This document shows positions 15,187 to 22,280 of a stretch of DNA of 22,280 nucleotides, piece by piece. How positions within the stretch are numbered: position 1 is the first letter of the stretch; each line of letters begins with the position of its first letter. The notes under the pieces were generated by a model. That model saw nothing but the letters and a program-made list of their open reading frames with translations. It had not been told where the DNA came from and made no database searches. The position numbers were made by a program, and so were the translations under genes. This DNA is from an uncultured Christensenella sp. (GTDB taxonomy: Bacteria > Bacillota > Clostridia > Christensenellales > Borkfalkiaceae), in NCBI GenBank assembly GCA_910578655.1, contig CAJTQE010000009.1:5115-27394 (forward strand). The letters run 5' to 3'.

Positions 15187-16542
15187 ATGGGTAAATATTT
15201 CGGAACAGACGGTTTTCGCGGCGAGGCGAATAAAGTTCTTACTGCCGACCACGCTTATAAAGTCGGCAGATTTCTCGGCTGGTATCTGTGCGGACAGAAG
15301 GGCGCGGACGGTCAGCCTGCAAGGGTGGTAATAGGTAAGGATACGCGCCGTTCGAGTTATATGTTCGAATACAGCTTAATTGCAGGTCTTACCGCGTCGG
15401 GGGCGGACGCTTACACTATGCACGTAACGACAACGCCGTCCGTCGCGTACGTTACAAGGGTGGACCGCTTCGACTGCGGAATTATGATTTCCGCAAGTCA
15501 CAACCCCTATTACGATAACGGCATAAAGCTGATAAACGGTCAAGGCGAAAAAATGAGCGAGGAGGTCTGTCTTTTAATCGAGGACTATATCGACGGTGTC
15601 ACGCCTGAAATTCCGTTTGCCGAGAAAGACAGGATAGGTAAAACGGTCGATTTTTCTTCGGGCAGAAATAGATATATCGGACATTTGATTTCGCTGGGTC
15701 TGTATTCTTTTCGCGGTAAAAAAGTCGGGCTTGATTGCGCAAACGGAAGCGGTTGGGATATCGCAAAGGCTGTGTTTGATGCTTTGGGGGCAACGACTTA
15801 CGTTATCAACGCTCAACCCGACGGCTTGAATATAAACGATAACGCAGGTTCGACCCACATCGAGGGATTGCAAAAATTAGTCGCGGACAAAAAACTTGAC
15901 GTGGGTTTTGCTTATGACGGGGACGCGGACAGATGCCTATGCGTCGATGAGAACGCCAACATCGTAACGGGCGACCATATTCTTTATTTGTGCGCAAAGT
16001 ATATGAAAGACAACGGCGAGCTTTTAAATAACAAGGTAGTTACCACAGTTATGTCAAACTGCGGACTCTATAAAGCTTTCGGGGCTGAGGGCATTGACTA
16101 TGCAAAGACGCCCGTCGGCGATAAGTTCGTACACGAGTATATGATGAAGCACGGTTGCAGACTGGGGGGCGAACAGTCGGGACATATAATTTTTTCAAAG
16201 TATTCGACTACGGGCGACGGAATATTGACAAGTTTAAAGGTGATGGAGGCGTTAATAGCGCAAAAAACTACGCTTTCTAAGTTGTGCAAACCTTTAAAAC
16301 TATTTCCGCAAACGCTCATAAATTTAAGCGTTACGGATAAGTATCAGGCGGTGTCCGACGCCGCCGTCAAGTCCGCCGTGCGCAAAGCGGAAAAATCGCT
16401 TCAAGGCGGAAGAATACTGCTTCGGGCGTCGGGTACGGAACCGCTTGTAAGACTTATGGTTGAGTCTCCGTCAGAGCAGTTAAACGAAAGCAGCTGCGCC
16501 GAAATAATCTCAACCCTGCGCCAACACGGTTATTTGAATTAA
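15187..16542 (+). CDS. glmM: GlmM, phosphoglucosamine mutase
   Basis: A 451-residue phosphohexomutase converting glucosamine-6-phosphate to glucosamine-1-phosphate for UDP-GlcNAc and peptidoglycan. Motifs: KYFGTDGFRG at the N-terminus, the phosphoserine loop ISASHNP (S104), the magnesium loop DGDADR (D244, D246, D248), the sugar-binding GEQSGH (328-333) and the phosphate-binding RASGTEPLVRLM near the C-terminus. EQSGH rather than an EMSGH-type loop favours GlmM over phosphomannomutase. I chose ATG 15187; an in-frame TTG at 15163 lies inside the T-run of the preceding terminator. The ribosome site is weak, and I find no good promoter in the 22 bp after that terminator, so how it is transcribed is unclear. 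Confidence 0.95.
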   Translation: MGKYFGTDGFRGEANKVLTADHAYKVGRFLGWYLCGQKGADGQPARVVIGKDTRRSSYMFEYSLIAGLTASGADAYTMHVTTTPSVAYVTRVDRFDCGIMISASHNPYYDNGIKLINGQGEKMSEEVCLLIEDYIDGVTPEIPFAEKDRIGKTVDFSSGRNRYIGHLISLGLYSFRGKKVGLDCANGSGWDIAKAVFDALGATTYVINAQPDGLNINDNAGSTHIEGLQKLVADKKLDVGFAYDGDADRCLCVDENANIVTGDHILYLCAKYMKDNGELLNNKVVTTVMSNCGLYKAFGAEGIDYAKTPVGDKFVHEYMMKHGCRLGGEQSGHIIFSKYSTTGDGILTSLKVMEALIAQKTTLSKLCKPLKLFPQTLINLSVTDKYQAVSDAAVKSAVRKAEKSLQGGRILLRASGTEPLVRLMVESPSEQLNESSCAEIISTLRQHGYLN

Positions 16543-16560
16543 AAGATAAGCAGCTTTAAT

Positions 16561-16579
16561 GATATGCACCCCAAAAGTT
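16561..16579 (+). repeat. IS left terminal inverted repeat
   Basis: Nineteen bases identical to the reverse complement of 17836-17854. GACAAA follows, with a one-base length difference from the right copy. Confidence 0.93.
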
Positions 16580-16607
16580 AGACAAACATTTGGAGGTGCA
16601 TAATTTT

Positions 16608-16986
16608 ATGTCAAGGAAGAAGGAATATAACACAAAGTACTCGCCAGAATTTAAAATATCGGTTATAATGGATATGCGGGAAAATCATTTAAGCTATCGT
16701 GAAGCTGCGAGGAAATATTGGGCAGGCGAACGGGAAGATAATTATAAAAACCGGCTTAAAGAATGGGAGCGCGTATATCTAACCGAAGGAGCAGTTGGAT
16801 TTATGGTAGAACGTCGTGGGAGAAAAAGCACAGGCAGACCGAGGAAAAAACCGTTAGATAAAGAAATAGAGAATGATTTAATAGCGGAAAACCAACGAAT
16901 ATCTCGAAATGGAGATTGAGTACATAAAAAAACTGAGCGCCTTAGTTCTTGCGGAAGAGCAAAAGAACGGCAAAAAGCCGAAATAA
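16608..16986 (+). pseudogene. IS150-type orfA, frameshifted transposase HTH subunit
   Basis: ATG 16608 follows GGAGGTG at good spacing. The product begins MSRKKEYNTKYSPEF and has the OrfA helix-turn-helix (SYREAARKY...NRLKEWERVY). The frame then stops at TGA 16917-16919 after QRISRNGD. In the +1 frame the expected leucine-zipper end appears (LEMEIEYIKKLSALVLAEEQ), continuing to TAA at 16984-16986. One extra base around 16897-16902 explains this: removing one A gives QRYLEMEIEYIKKL, which matches the family. The frame after the lesion is also the correct one for the usual -1 frameshift into orfB at the AAAAAG near 16972-16977. The copy is therefore probably inactive, unless the base is a sequencing or assembly error. 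Confidence 0.8.
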
Positions 16987-17021
16987 TATCTGAACTAAGG
17001 CAGCGGTTTCCGCTGAAAGCG

Positions 17022-17816
17022 TTGCTTGCATATTCTAAGTTGCCGCGCAGTACCTTTTATTACTATCTCAAACAGAGCGAAACAGACAAATACTTCGTTG
17101 AGAAAGCAGAGATAAAAGAATTGTTTGAAACAAATAAGCAACGGTACGGATATAGACGGATTACTTTGTTACTTCGGCAAAAAGGTATAGTAATAAACCA
17201 CAAAACGGTGTTAAAACTAATGAAAAGCCTTAACTTGCGAGGGAAACAGCGTAAAAATGACAAGTATCATTCTTACAAAGGCGAAGTTGGGAAAATTGCG
17301 GATAATCTGTTAAACAGAGAATTCTCTGCAAACAAACCGTTTGAGAAACTAACAACCGACGTAACGCAGTTTAAGGTTTGTAATGAAAAAATATATCTTT
17401 CACCTGTAATGGATTTATACAACAGAGAGATAATATCTTATTCTATATCATTAAGTCCTAATCTTGAACAGATAAGAGAAATGTTGCAAGGTTTAACGGA
17501 AAAGCTTCCGGACGATGCAACACCTATCTTCCATTCAGACCAAGGCTGGCAATACCAACACTCCGAATACCAAAGATATTTACAAGAACATAACATTATC
17601 CAGAGTATGTCCCGTAAAGGTAATTGTATGGATAACGGAGCAATGGAAAACTTCTTCGGAAGATTGAAAGTTGAAATGTTTTATGGAGAAACGTTTTCTT
17701 CAACGGATGAATTCATCCGTTGCTTAAAAGATTATATTGATTACTACAACAACGAACGTATTATTTTAAAACTGAAAATGAGTCCGGTAAAATACCGAAC
17801 TCAATCTCAATTATAA
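17022..17816 (+). CDS. IS3-family transposase orfB (DDE integrase-core domain)
   Basis: A 264-residue (or slightly longer) transposase catalytic part. It has an N-terminal HTH-21-like region (TKQRYGYRRITLLLRQKGI, here read as NKQRYGYRRI) and a retroviral-type integrase core with the DDE residues in TTDVTQF, FHSDQGWQY and GNCMDNGAMENFFGRLK. The frame is open from 16920, and EIISELRQRFPLKALLAY just before 17022 is also family sequence. The true product is thus probably an OrfAB fusion made by -1 frameshifting rather than an independent start at TTG 17022. OrfB itself looks intact; the defect is in orfA. Confidence 0.93.
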   Translation: MLAYSKLPRSTFYYYLKQSETDKYFVEKAEIKELFETNKQRYGYRRITLLLRQKGIVINHKTVLKLMKSLNLRGKQRKNDKYHSYKGEVGKIADNLLNREFSANKPFEKLTTDVTQFKVCNEKIYLSPVMDLYNREIISYSISLSPNLEQIREMLQGLTEKLPDDATPIFHSDQGWQYQHSEYQRYLQEHNIIQSMSRKGNCMDNGAMENFFGRLKVEMFYGETFSSTDEFIRCLKDYIDYYNNERIILKLKMSPVKYRTQSQL

Positions 17817-17835
17817 TTATTTAATTTTTTGTCCA

Positions 17836-17854
17836 AACTTTTGGGGTGCATATC
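17836..17854 (-). repeat. IS right terminal inverted repeat
   Basis: Perfect 19-base partner of the left end. Read outward it continues as GGACAAA where the left end has AGACAAA. Confidence 0.93.
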
Positions 17855-17927
17855 CCTTGCGGGGCGCTTTTTATAATATAATGTTACTTTTCAAAACCGA
17901 GTAAAACAAAAGTGAAGTGAGGGCATT

Positions 17928-17977
17928 TTCGACAAAAAATTCGCATAATTCGACAAAATATTGAATAGATATATATT
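17928..17977 (+). promoter_or_regulatory. Probable Spo0A-controlled promoter region of spoIIID
   Basis: TTCGACAAAA occurs at 17928-17937 and again at 17949-17958, 21 bp apart. TTCGACA is the reverse complement of the Spo0A box TGTCGAA. The second copy overlaps TCGACA (17950-17955), five of six matches to a sigma-A -35, which lies 16 bp before TATATT (17972-17977). GGGAG (17989-17993) precedes the spoIIID ATG. This architecture resembles Spo0A-activated sigma-A promoters such as spoIIG in B. subtilis. The rest of 17855-17927 shows only AT-rich sequence with TATAAT-like words lacking a -35. Confidence 0.55.
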
Positions 17978-18000
17978 ACCTAAAAATCGGGAGTAAGCCA

Positions 18001-18261
18001 ATGTGGGATTATATATCTGAACGGGTGATAAAAGAGGCGGAGTACATTATCGAAACAGGAACTACGGTTCGCGCGTGTGCCACACATTTCAATATTTCAA
18101 AATCAACCGTACATAAAGACGTGACTGAACGACTTAGAGAAATTGATGTCAAACTGTTTAAGGACGTTAGAAAGGTATTAAATATAAACCTTTCGGAACG
18201 GCATATCAGGGGAGGTATGGCGACAAAAAACAAGTATAAATTTACAATAATTTCACAGTAA
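18001..18261 (+). CDS. spoIIID: SpoIIID, mother-cell sporulation transcription regulator
   Basis: An 86-residue DNA-binding protein that in B. subtilis represses or activates many sigma-E genes and helps switch on sigK. Family signature: ERVIKEAEYIIETGTTVR, then the helix-turn-helix ATHFNISKSTVHKDVTERL (about 28-46), then KVLNINLSERHIRGGMATKNKY, the basic C-terminal segment that also contacts DNA. Length is normal. ATG 18001 follows GGGAGTAAGCC. Its presence shows a sporulating lineage or a recent relative. It is bounded upstream by the IS element and downstream by the activase gene, not by the spoIIQ/mreB neighbours seen in some Firmicutes. Confidence 0.97.
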   Translation: MWDYISERVIKEAEYIIETGTTVRACATHFNISKSTVHKDVTERLREIDVKLFKDVRKVLNINLSERHIRGGMATKNKYKFTIISQ

Positions 18262-18266
18262 TAAAT

Positions 18267-18295
18267 TTGAAAATTCGGCAATTTAATGATATAAT
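18267..18295 (+). promoter_or_regulatory. Sigma-A-type promoter for the activase gene
   Basis: TTGAAA (18267-18272), a 17-bp spacer and a perfect TATAAT (18290-18295), with the start expected near 18302. It begins 5 bp after the spoIIID stop and shows that the longest possible reading frame, from TTG 18267, would start inside the -35 element. Confidence 0.7.
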
Positions 18296-18329
18296 AGTAA
18301 AAATAAAATTTTTGTCGGATAAAAAAACA

Positions 18330-21230
18330 TTGAAACTTCTCGGTATAGACGTCGGTTCGACAACTGTAAAAGTTGCTGCGTTAGACGGTGAAAAAATTTT
18401 ATATAAGTCCTACGTCCGTCACTATGCGTGCGTAAAAGAAACGGTGCTTAAAGAACTTAAAGCCGTACGAAAAAAGTTCGGCGGAGATTACGCCGTCAGC
18501 ATAACCGGCAGTGCGGGCCTGGGGCTTTCTGAAAGGAGCGGACTGAACTTTGTGCAAGAGGTTCAGTCTGCCTTTATTGCAATTCGCAAATTTTATCCCG
18601 ACGCAGACGCGGCGGTCGAACTCGGAGGAGAGGACGCTAAAATAATTTTTATTACGGGCGGAACAGAGCAGCGTATGAACGGGAGCTGTGCGGGGGGAAC
18701 GGGTGCGTTTATAGACCAAATGGCAACACTTTTGAATATTTCCGTAACGGAAATGGACGAATGCGCGCTCAAAGCCGAAAAAATTTATCCCATAGCTTCG
18801 CGTTGCGGAGTTTTTGCGAAGTCTGACATTCAGCCTCTCATAAATCAAGGCGCGCGCAAGGAAGATATTGCCGCTTCGATTTTTCAGGCGGTAGTCGACC
18901 AAACCGTTTCAGGTCTTGCACAAGGCAGGAGGATAAAGGGCAAAGTGTTGTTTTTGGGCGGTCCTTTATACTTTTTAAAAGGACTGAGAAAGGCGTTCAA
19001 AGACACATTGAAATTGTCAGACGAAACCGCCGTGTTCCCTGACGACGCGCCCCATTTTATGGCGATAGGCGCGGCGCTCGGTTCAGCCGGACAGAGGGAA
19101 AGAAGTCTTGACGACATAATTAATATGCTTGAAAGCGTAAGCGAGAGCGACGGAATAGTCACGGGAGAACCGCTGTTTTCAAGCGAGGAAGAATATGCCG
19201 AATTCGTTCGCCGTCACCGCGCAACCGATTTACAGTTTGCCGACATCCATAACTATTCGGGGGACTGCTATCTCGGTATAGATTCGGGTTCGACTACGAC
19301 AAAACTGATTTTAATTACACCTGACTGCAAAATTTTATATTCTCATTATCAGTCCAACAACGGTCAGCCGTTGGACGTAATAATCAACAAGCTAAAAGAA
19401 ATTTACTCTCTCGGCGGCGACCGAATAACAATTCGTTCAAGTGCGGTAACGGGCTACGGCGAGGAGCTGATAAAAAGTGCGATAAATGCCGATTTCGGCA
19501 TAGTTGAAACGGTTGCGCACTTCAAGGCGGCGCTTCACTTTAATCCCAATGTCGATTTTATCATCGATATAGGCGGACAGGACATCAAATGTTTCAAAAT
19601 TAAAAACGGTGCGATAGATTCGATAATGCTTAATGAAGCTTGCTCGTCGGGTTGCGGTTCTTTCATTCAGACCTTTGCCAAAGCAATGGGAATGGAAATA
19701 GACAAGTTTTCTCAGCAAGGACTTTTTGCAAGGCACCCCGTAGAGCTTGGTTCGCGCTGTACTGTGTTTATGAACAGTGCTGTCAAGCAAGCGCAGAAAG
19801 AGGGTGCGGGCGTCGACGATATTTCGGCAGGTCTGTCGTCTGCAATAGTCAAAAATGCAATTTACAAAGTAATAAGAGCTTCCGACGCGGATGAACTCGG
19901 CGACAATATCGTCGTTCAGGGCGGAACCTTCTTGAACGACGCGGTTTTACGTTCCTTCGAAAAAGAGACGGGCAAGCAGGTAATAAGGCCGGGAATTGCG
20001 GGACTTATGGGCGCGTTCGGCGCTGCGCTTTACGCAAAAGAAAAGGCGGTTGGCGGCAGTAAAATCTTAGACGCCGAAAGTTTGAAAGACTTTACTTATT
20101 CGTCAAAGTCAAGCAACTGTCACGGCTGCACGTCAAACTGCAATATCAATATAATCTCGTTCGGTGAAGGGAGAAAATACATATCCGGCAACAAGTGCGA
20201 ACGCGGAGCCGGTCTTAAACCTGCAAATGCGGATTTGGATATATACTCATACAAACAGCAACGCCTGCTTGAATGCGTAAACGGAGCCAAAGGCAAATAC
20301 AAGGTCGGGCTGCCTCTGCAACTCGGAATGTATGAACAGCTGCCTCTGTGGTCGGGGTTTTTTGAAAGTTTGGGCTTTGAAGTTGTGCTTAGCGAAAAAT
20401 CTTCGCGCGAACTGTATTTCAGGGGGCAGCATACCGTCGCTTCGGATACTGCTTGCTATCCCGCGAAATTAATTCACGGTCATATCGAAAGTCTTTTGGA
20501 TAAAGGTATAGATTTCATTTTTATGCCCTGCGAAAGTTACAACATTGACGAGCATTGTTCGGTAAACCATTATAACTGTCCCGTCGTTGCGTATTATCCC
20601 GAACTGCTGAAAGCCAACAACGACAGACTTACTTGCGACAATTTTCTGATGCCGTATATCGATTTGAATATGCGTTCTAACACCGTAAAAAAACTTCACG
20701 CCTCATTAAAAAAATACGGGGTAAAAAAGCGTGCCGTTAAAAATGCGCTTGACAAAGGATTCGAACGGTTTGAAAATTATCATTCCGATATAAAGAAAAA
20801 GGCTGACGAAATTCTTGCCGTGGCCGAACGGGAGGGCAAGCAGGTGATAGTGCTTGCAGGCAGACCTTACCACATAGATAACGAAATAAATCACGGCATA
20901 AACAAACTTTTGACTTCGCTTAACCTTGCCGTTCTTTCAGAGGACAGCGTGTTTGAACGGGGCGATAATTTAAAGGTAAACGTGTTAAATCAATGGACTT
21001 ATCACGCGCGCCTTTACCGCGCCGCCGACTTTGTTGCAAAGCATAAAAACATAAACCTCGTTCAGCTTGTGTCGTTCGGGTGCGGACTTGACGCCGTTAC
21101 CACCGACGAAGTTCGCGCAATACTTGAAAGAAACGGAAAACTTTATACACAGATTAAAATCGACGAAATTAACAATCTCGGCGTTGTGAAGATAAGGCTT
21201 CGAAGTATGCTTGCCGCCATAGAAAAATAA
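18330..21230 (+). CDS. Two-module acyl-CoA dehydratase activase-type protein (BcrA/BadF/HgdC ATPase repeats plus DUF2229-like region)
   Basis: About 966 residues. Family members are ASKHA ATPases whose shared [4Fe-4S] cluster delivers high-energy electrons to 2-hydroxyacyl-CoA dehydratase or benzoyl-CoA reductase-type enzymes; the role of these long fused forms is not settled. Module 1 (about 1-255): ATP loop GIDVGSTTVK and cluster cysteines C120 (NGSCAGGTG) and C159 (ASRCGVFAKSD). Module 2 (about 313-570): GIDSGSTTTK, C438 (EACSSGCGS) and C477 (GSRCTVFMNS). A Cys-rich linker (C597, C600, C604, C623) precedes a DUF2229-like domain (about 637 onward: GLPLQLGMYEQLPLW, DTACYPAKLIHGH). The start is uncertain: TTG 18330 gives MKLLGID and lies after the promoter; TTG 18312 is also possible. 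Homologues usually continue into a C-terminal domain, here a separate gene. Confidence 0.88.
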   Translation: MKLLGIDVGSTTVKVAALDGEKILYKSYVRHYACVKETVLKELKAVRKKFGGDYAVSITGSAGLGLSERSGLNFVQEVQSAFIAIRKFYPDADAAVELGGEDAKIIFITGGTEQRMNGSCAGGTGAFIDQMATLLNISVTEMDECALKAEKIYPIASRCGVFAKSDIQPLINQGARKEDIAASIFQAVVDQTVSGLAQGRRIKGKVLFLGGPLYFLKGLRKAFKDTLKLSDETAVFPDDAPHFMAIGAALGSAGQRERSLDDIINMLESVSESDGIVTGEPLFSSEEEYAEFVRRHRATDLQFADIHNYSGDCYLGIDSGSTTTKLILITPDCKILYSHYQSNNGQPLDVIINKLKEIYSLGGDRITIRSSAVTGYGEELIKSAINADFGIVETVAHFKAALHFNPNVDFIIDIGGQDIKCFKIKNGAIDSIMLNEACSSGCGSFIQTFAKAMGMEIDKFSQQGLFARHPVELGSRCTVFMNSAVKQAQKEGAGVDDISAGLSSAIVKNAIYKVIRASDADELGDNIVVQGGTFLNDAVLRSFEKETGKQVIRPGIAGLMGAFGAALYAKEKAVGGSKILDAESLKDFTYSSKSSNCHGCTSNCNINIISFGEGRKYISGNKCERGAGLKPANADLDIYSYKQQRLLECVNGAKGKYKVGLPLQLGMYEQLPLWSGFFESLGFEVVLSEKSSRELYFRGQHTVASDTACYPAKLIHGHIESLLDKGIDFIFMPCESYNIDEHCSVNHYNCPVVAYYPELLKANNDRLTCDNFLMPYIDLNMRSNTVKKLHASLKKYGVKKRAVKNALDKGFERFENYHSDIKKKADEILAVAEREGKQVIVLAGRPYHIDNEINHGINKLLTSLNLAVLSEDSVFERGDNLKVNVLNQWTYHARLYRAADFVAKHKNINLVQLVSFGCGLDAVTTDEVRAILERNGKLYTQIKIDEINNLGVVKIRLRSMLAAIEK

Positions 21231-21394
21231 ACGGTATATACACGTTGCATAACGGCGTTGCGCTGCGTTTTGTTTAATAGCGTAAGCGTACGCTCATTGC
21301 GTAAATCCTCACGCGCTCTGCTCTGCCCGTATCTGTCCCGTTTGACTGCACGGGAGGCGTTGCGGCGACTTTAAAACAATAATTTTTTAACGAT
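21231..21394 (+). repeat. GC-rich structured spacer, possible interspersed repeat
   Basis: This 164-bp gap splits the activase pair and contains no plausible gene. It holds GGCGTTGCG twice (21254-21262 and 21356-21364), the perfect palindrome AGCGTACGCT (21285-21294), and a hairpin TCCCGT/ACGGGA (21336-21355). It is richer in CG and GC words than other spacers in the window, all of which are AT-rich. No T-run follows the hairpin, so it is not a standard terminator, and no promoter is evident. It may belong to a dispersed repeat family. Confidence 0.4.
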
Positions 21395-22280
21395 ATGAAG
21401 AAATTAACAGACTATTCAAACGACTATCCCAAATGGGATAAGTCAATGAAATCAACCCATAAAATTTTAATACCCGATATGCTTAGTTGGCATTTCCTGC
21501 TCATACAGGAAGTTTTTAAGCTTGAAGGCTACGACGTGGAGGTGCTTAAAAACGACAGCCGCGCCGTAATTGACGAGGGATTAAAGCACGTCCATAACGA
21601 CACGTGCTATCCCTGTCTTTGCGTAGTGGGGCAGTATCTCGACGCACTGAAAAGCGGAAAATACGACTTGGAGCATACCGCGCTTTTAATATCTCAAACG
21701 GGCGGCGGTTGTCGGGCGTCCAACTATATGCCTCTCGTTAAAAAAGCGATTTATTCCGAGTTTCCGCGCGTTCCCGTAGTTTCGGTAAATATATCCGGGC
21801 TTGAAAAGGATTCCTGTTTTGACTTGACTTTAAAGCTTTTCGTCAAAGTTTTGTATTCTGTCTTTTATTGCGACAGCATTATGTGGTGTTACAACCAAAC
21901 CAAACCTTACGAAGTTGAGGTCGGGTCAGCGGACAAGGTGCGCGACGAAATGATTGCGTTTGTCACCGAACAGTTCGGGAAGGGCAAATTCAAAAATTAT
22001 AAAAAGATAAACGAAAAAATAATAAAATCGTTTGCGGCAGTAGAGCGCAGCGGACAAAAAAAAGTTAAAGTCGGCATAGTCGGCGAAATTTATATAAAGT
22101 ATTCACGGCTTGGCAACAATAAACTTGAAGAATTTTTACTTTCCGAGGATTGCGAGCCTGTTATGCCCCCTATGATTGATTTTGCGCTTTACTGTATAAT
22201 CAACGTTGTCAACGACAGAAAGCTTTACGGGCACGGTGCGTTAAAGGCATTTGCTTATAAAGTTTTTTACAATCATTTGC
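21395..22280 (+). CDS. Acyl-CoA dehydratase activase-associated protein, C-terminal module (HgdB-like, COG3581-type), partial
   Basis: The frame is open from ATG 21395 to the window edge (295 codons). After a short start (MKKLTDYSNDYPKWDKS) it shows HKILIPDMLSWHFLLIQEVF, then HNDTCYPCLCVVGQYLDALK (C71) and ISQTGGGCRASNY (C106), motifs of the 2-hydroxyacyl-CoA dehydratase-related domain. In many Clostridia this follows the DUF2229 region within one protein of about 1,400 residues. Here it is a separate gene 164 bp downstream in the same orientation, presumably making a partner subunit. The ribosome site is weak for ATG 21395. The in-frame ATG at 21446 has a GGAT upstream and is an alternative. 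The function of this module is not established. Confidence 0.88.
   Translation, partial: MKKLTDYSNDYPKWDKSMKSTHKILIPDMLSWHFLLIQEVFKLEGYDVEVLKNDSRAVIDEGLKHVHNDTCYPCLCVVGQYLDALKSGKYDLEHTALLISQTGGGCRASNYMPLVKKAIYSEFPRVPVVSVNISGLEKDSCFDLTLKLFVKVLYSVFYCDSIMWCYNQTKPYEVEVGSADKVRDEMIAFVTEQFGKGKFKNYKKINEKIIKSFAAVERSGQKKVKVGIVGEIYIKYSRLGNNKLEEFLLSEDCEPVMPPMIDFALYCIINVVNDRKLYGHGALKAFAYKVFYNHL

Larger units (their letters stand above)
16561..17854. mobile_element. IS3-family (IS150-like) insertion sequence with damaged orfA
   Basis: The ends are 19-bp perfect inverted repeats, GATATGCACCCCAAAAGTT (16561-16579 and 17836-17854), extending imperfectly inward to GACAAA. Inside are an HTH orfA and a DDE orfB in the standard order. 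The true tips may be TGCA...TGCA (16565-17850), as IS3 ends usually begin TG. Because the bases just outside are also complementary (GATA/TATC), no direct target duplication of 3-4 bp can be read. The DNA is more AT-rich than the neighbouring genes. It lies between glmM and spoIIID, its right end 146 bp before the spoIIID start. Confidence 0.93.

Noticed and set aside
16557..17858. Target-site duplication of the IS element
   Set aside because: The flanks read ATA and TAT, or GATA and TATC, which extend the inverted repeat rather than forming a direct repeat, so no duplication can be claimed.
17855..17882. CCCTTGCGGGGCGCTTTTT as a terminator, and the TATAAT words after it as a promoter
   Set aside because: The stem would be only three base pairs with no left partner before the IS, and no -35 lies at proper distance from either TATAAT.
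18267..18329. Upstream extension of the activase protein from TTG 18267
   Set aside because: That codon is the -35 element of a well-spaced promoter, and the added residues do not resemble the family N-terminus, which starts just before GIDVGSTT.
1..22280. CRISPR arrays, tRNA or rRNA genes, riboswitches, prophage or defence genes
   Set aside because: No regularly spaced repeats, cloverleaf-like segments, rRNA words or recognisable defence or phage proteins were seen in any gap or frame.

Overview
The window reads as a chromosomal segment of an anaerobic, endospore-forming clostridial Firmicute of moderate GC. Three things point there: an Rnf ion-pumping complex linked to a Gx-family membrane protein, the classical tig-clpP-clpX-lon-engB order, and an unmistakable SpoIIID. 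The lineage looks like an uncultured gut-type Clostridia. That last point is inference from gene content and gene order only; no rRNA or tRNA gene is present to test it.

Layout. On the minus strand, 1-3341 is an energy operon read right to left: Gx-family membrane protein, rnfC, rnfD, rnfG (cut by the window edge). It diverges, across a 145-bp promoter region, from a plus-strand M18 aminopeptidase (3487-4854), which ends at a strong bidirectional hairpin. Next, on the minus strand, come a membrane-anchored extracytoplasmic protein of unknown function (4909-6231), two tandem small winged-helix-like proteins with C-terminal membrane tails (6306-7029), and rqcH/NFACT (7075-8736). A second divergent promoter region (8737-8878) leads into the plus-strand protein-quality-control cluster: trigger factor, ClpP, ClpX, Lon and the ribosome-assembly GTPase EngB (8879-15126). 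That cluster ends at a terminator, followed by glmM (15187-16542), needed for cell-wall UDP-GlcNAc synthesis. An IS3-family element with a damaged orfA (16561-17854) lies between glmM and spoIIID (18001-18261). The right end carries a large two-module acyl-CoA dehydratase activase-type protein (18330-21230) and, after an odd GC-rich 164-bp spacer, a separate gene for the part that is normally its C-terminus (21395 to the window end).

How it fits together. tig, clpP, clpX, lon and rqcH handle folding, degradation and rescue of nascent or damaged chains, and are arranged head to head. The Rnf genes couple ferredoxin oxidation and NAD reduction to ion pumping. SpoIIID is the mother-cell sporulation regulator. 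Its upstream region holds two identical sequences that match the Spo0A box, exactly two helical turns apart, one of them overlapping a sigma-A-like -35 element.

Most of the window is conserved housekeeping DNA. I do not see a clear undescribed defence or biosynthetic system. The best leads are the paired tail-anchored winged-helix proteins beside rqcH, the propeller-like anchored protein, the Spo0A-box arrangement at spoIIID, and the split activase with its structured spacer. The longest gene-free stretches are 3342-3486, 8737-8878, 17855-18000 and 21231-21394, all under 300 bp and all described below.
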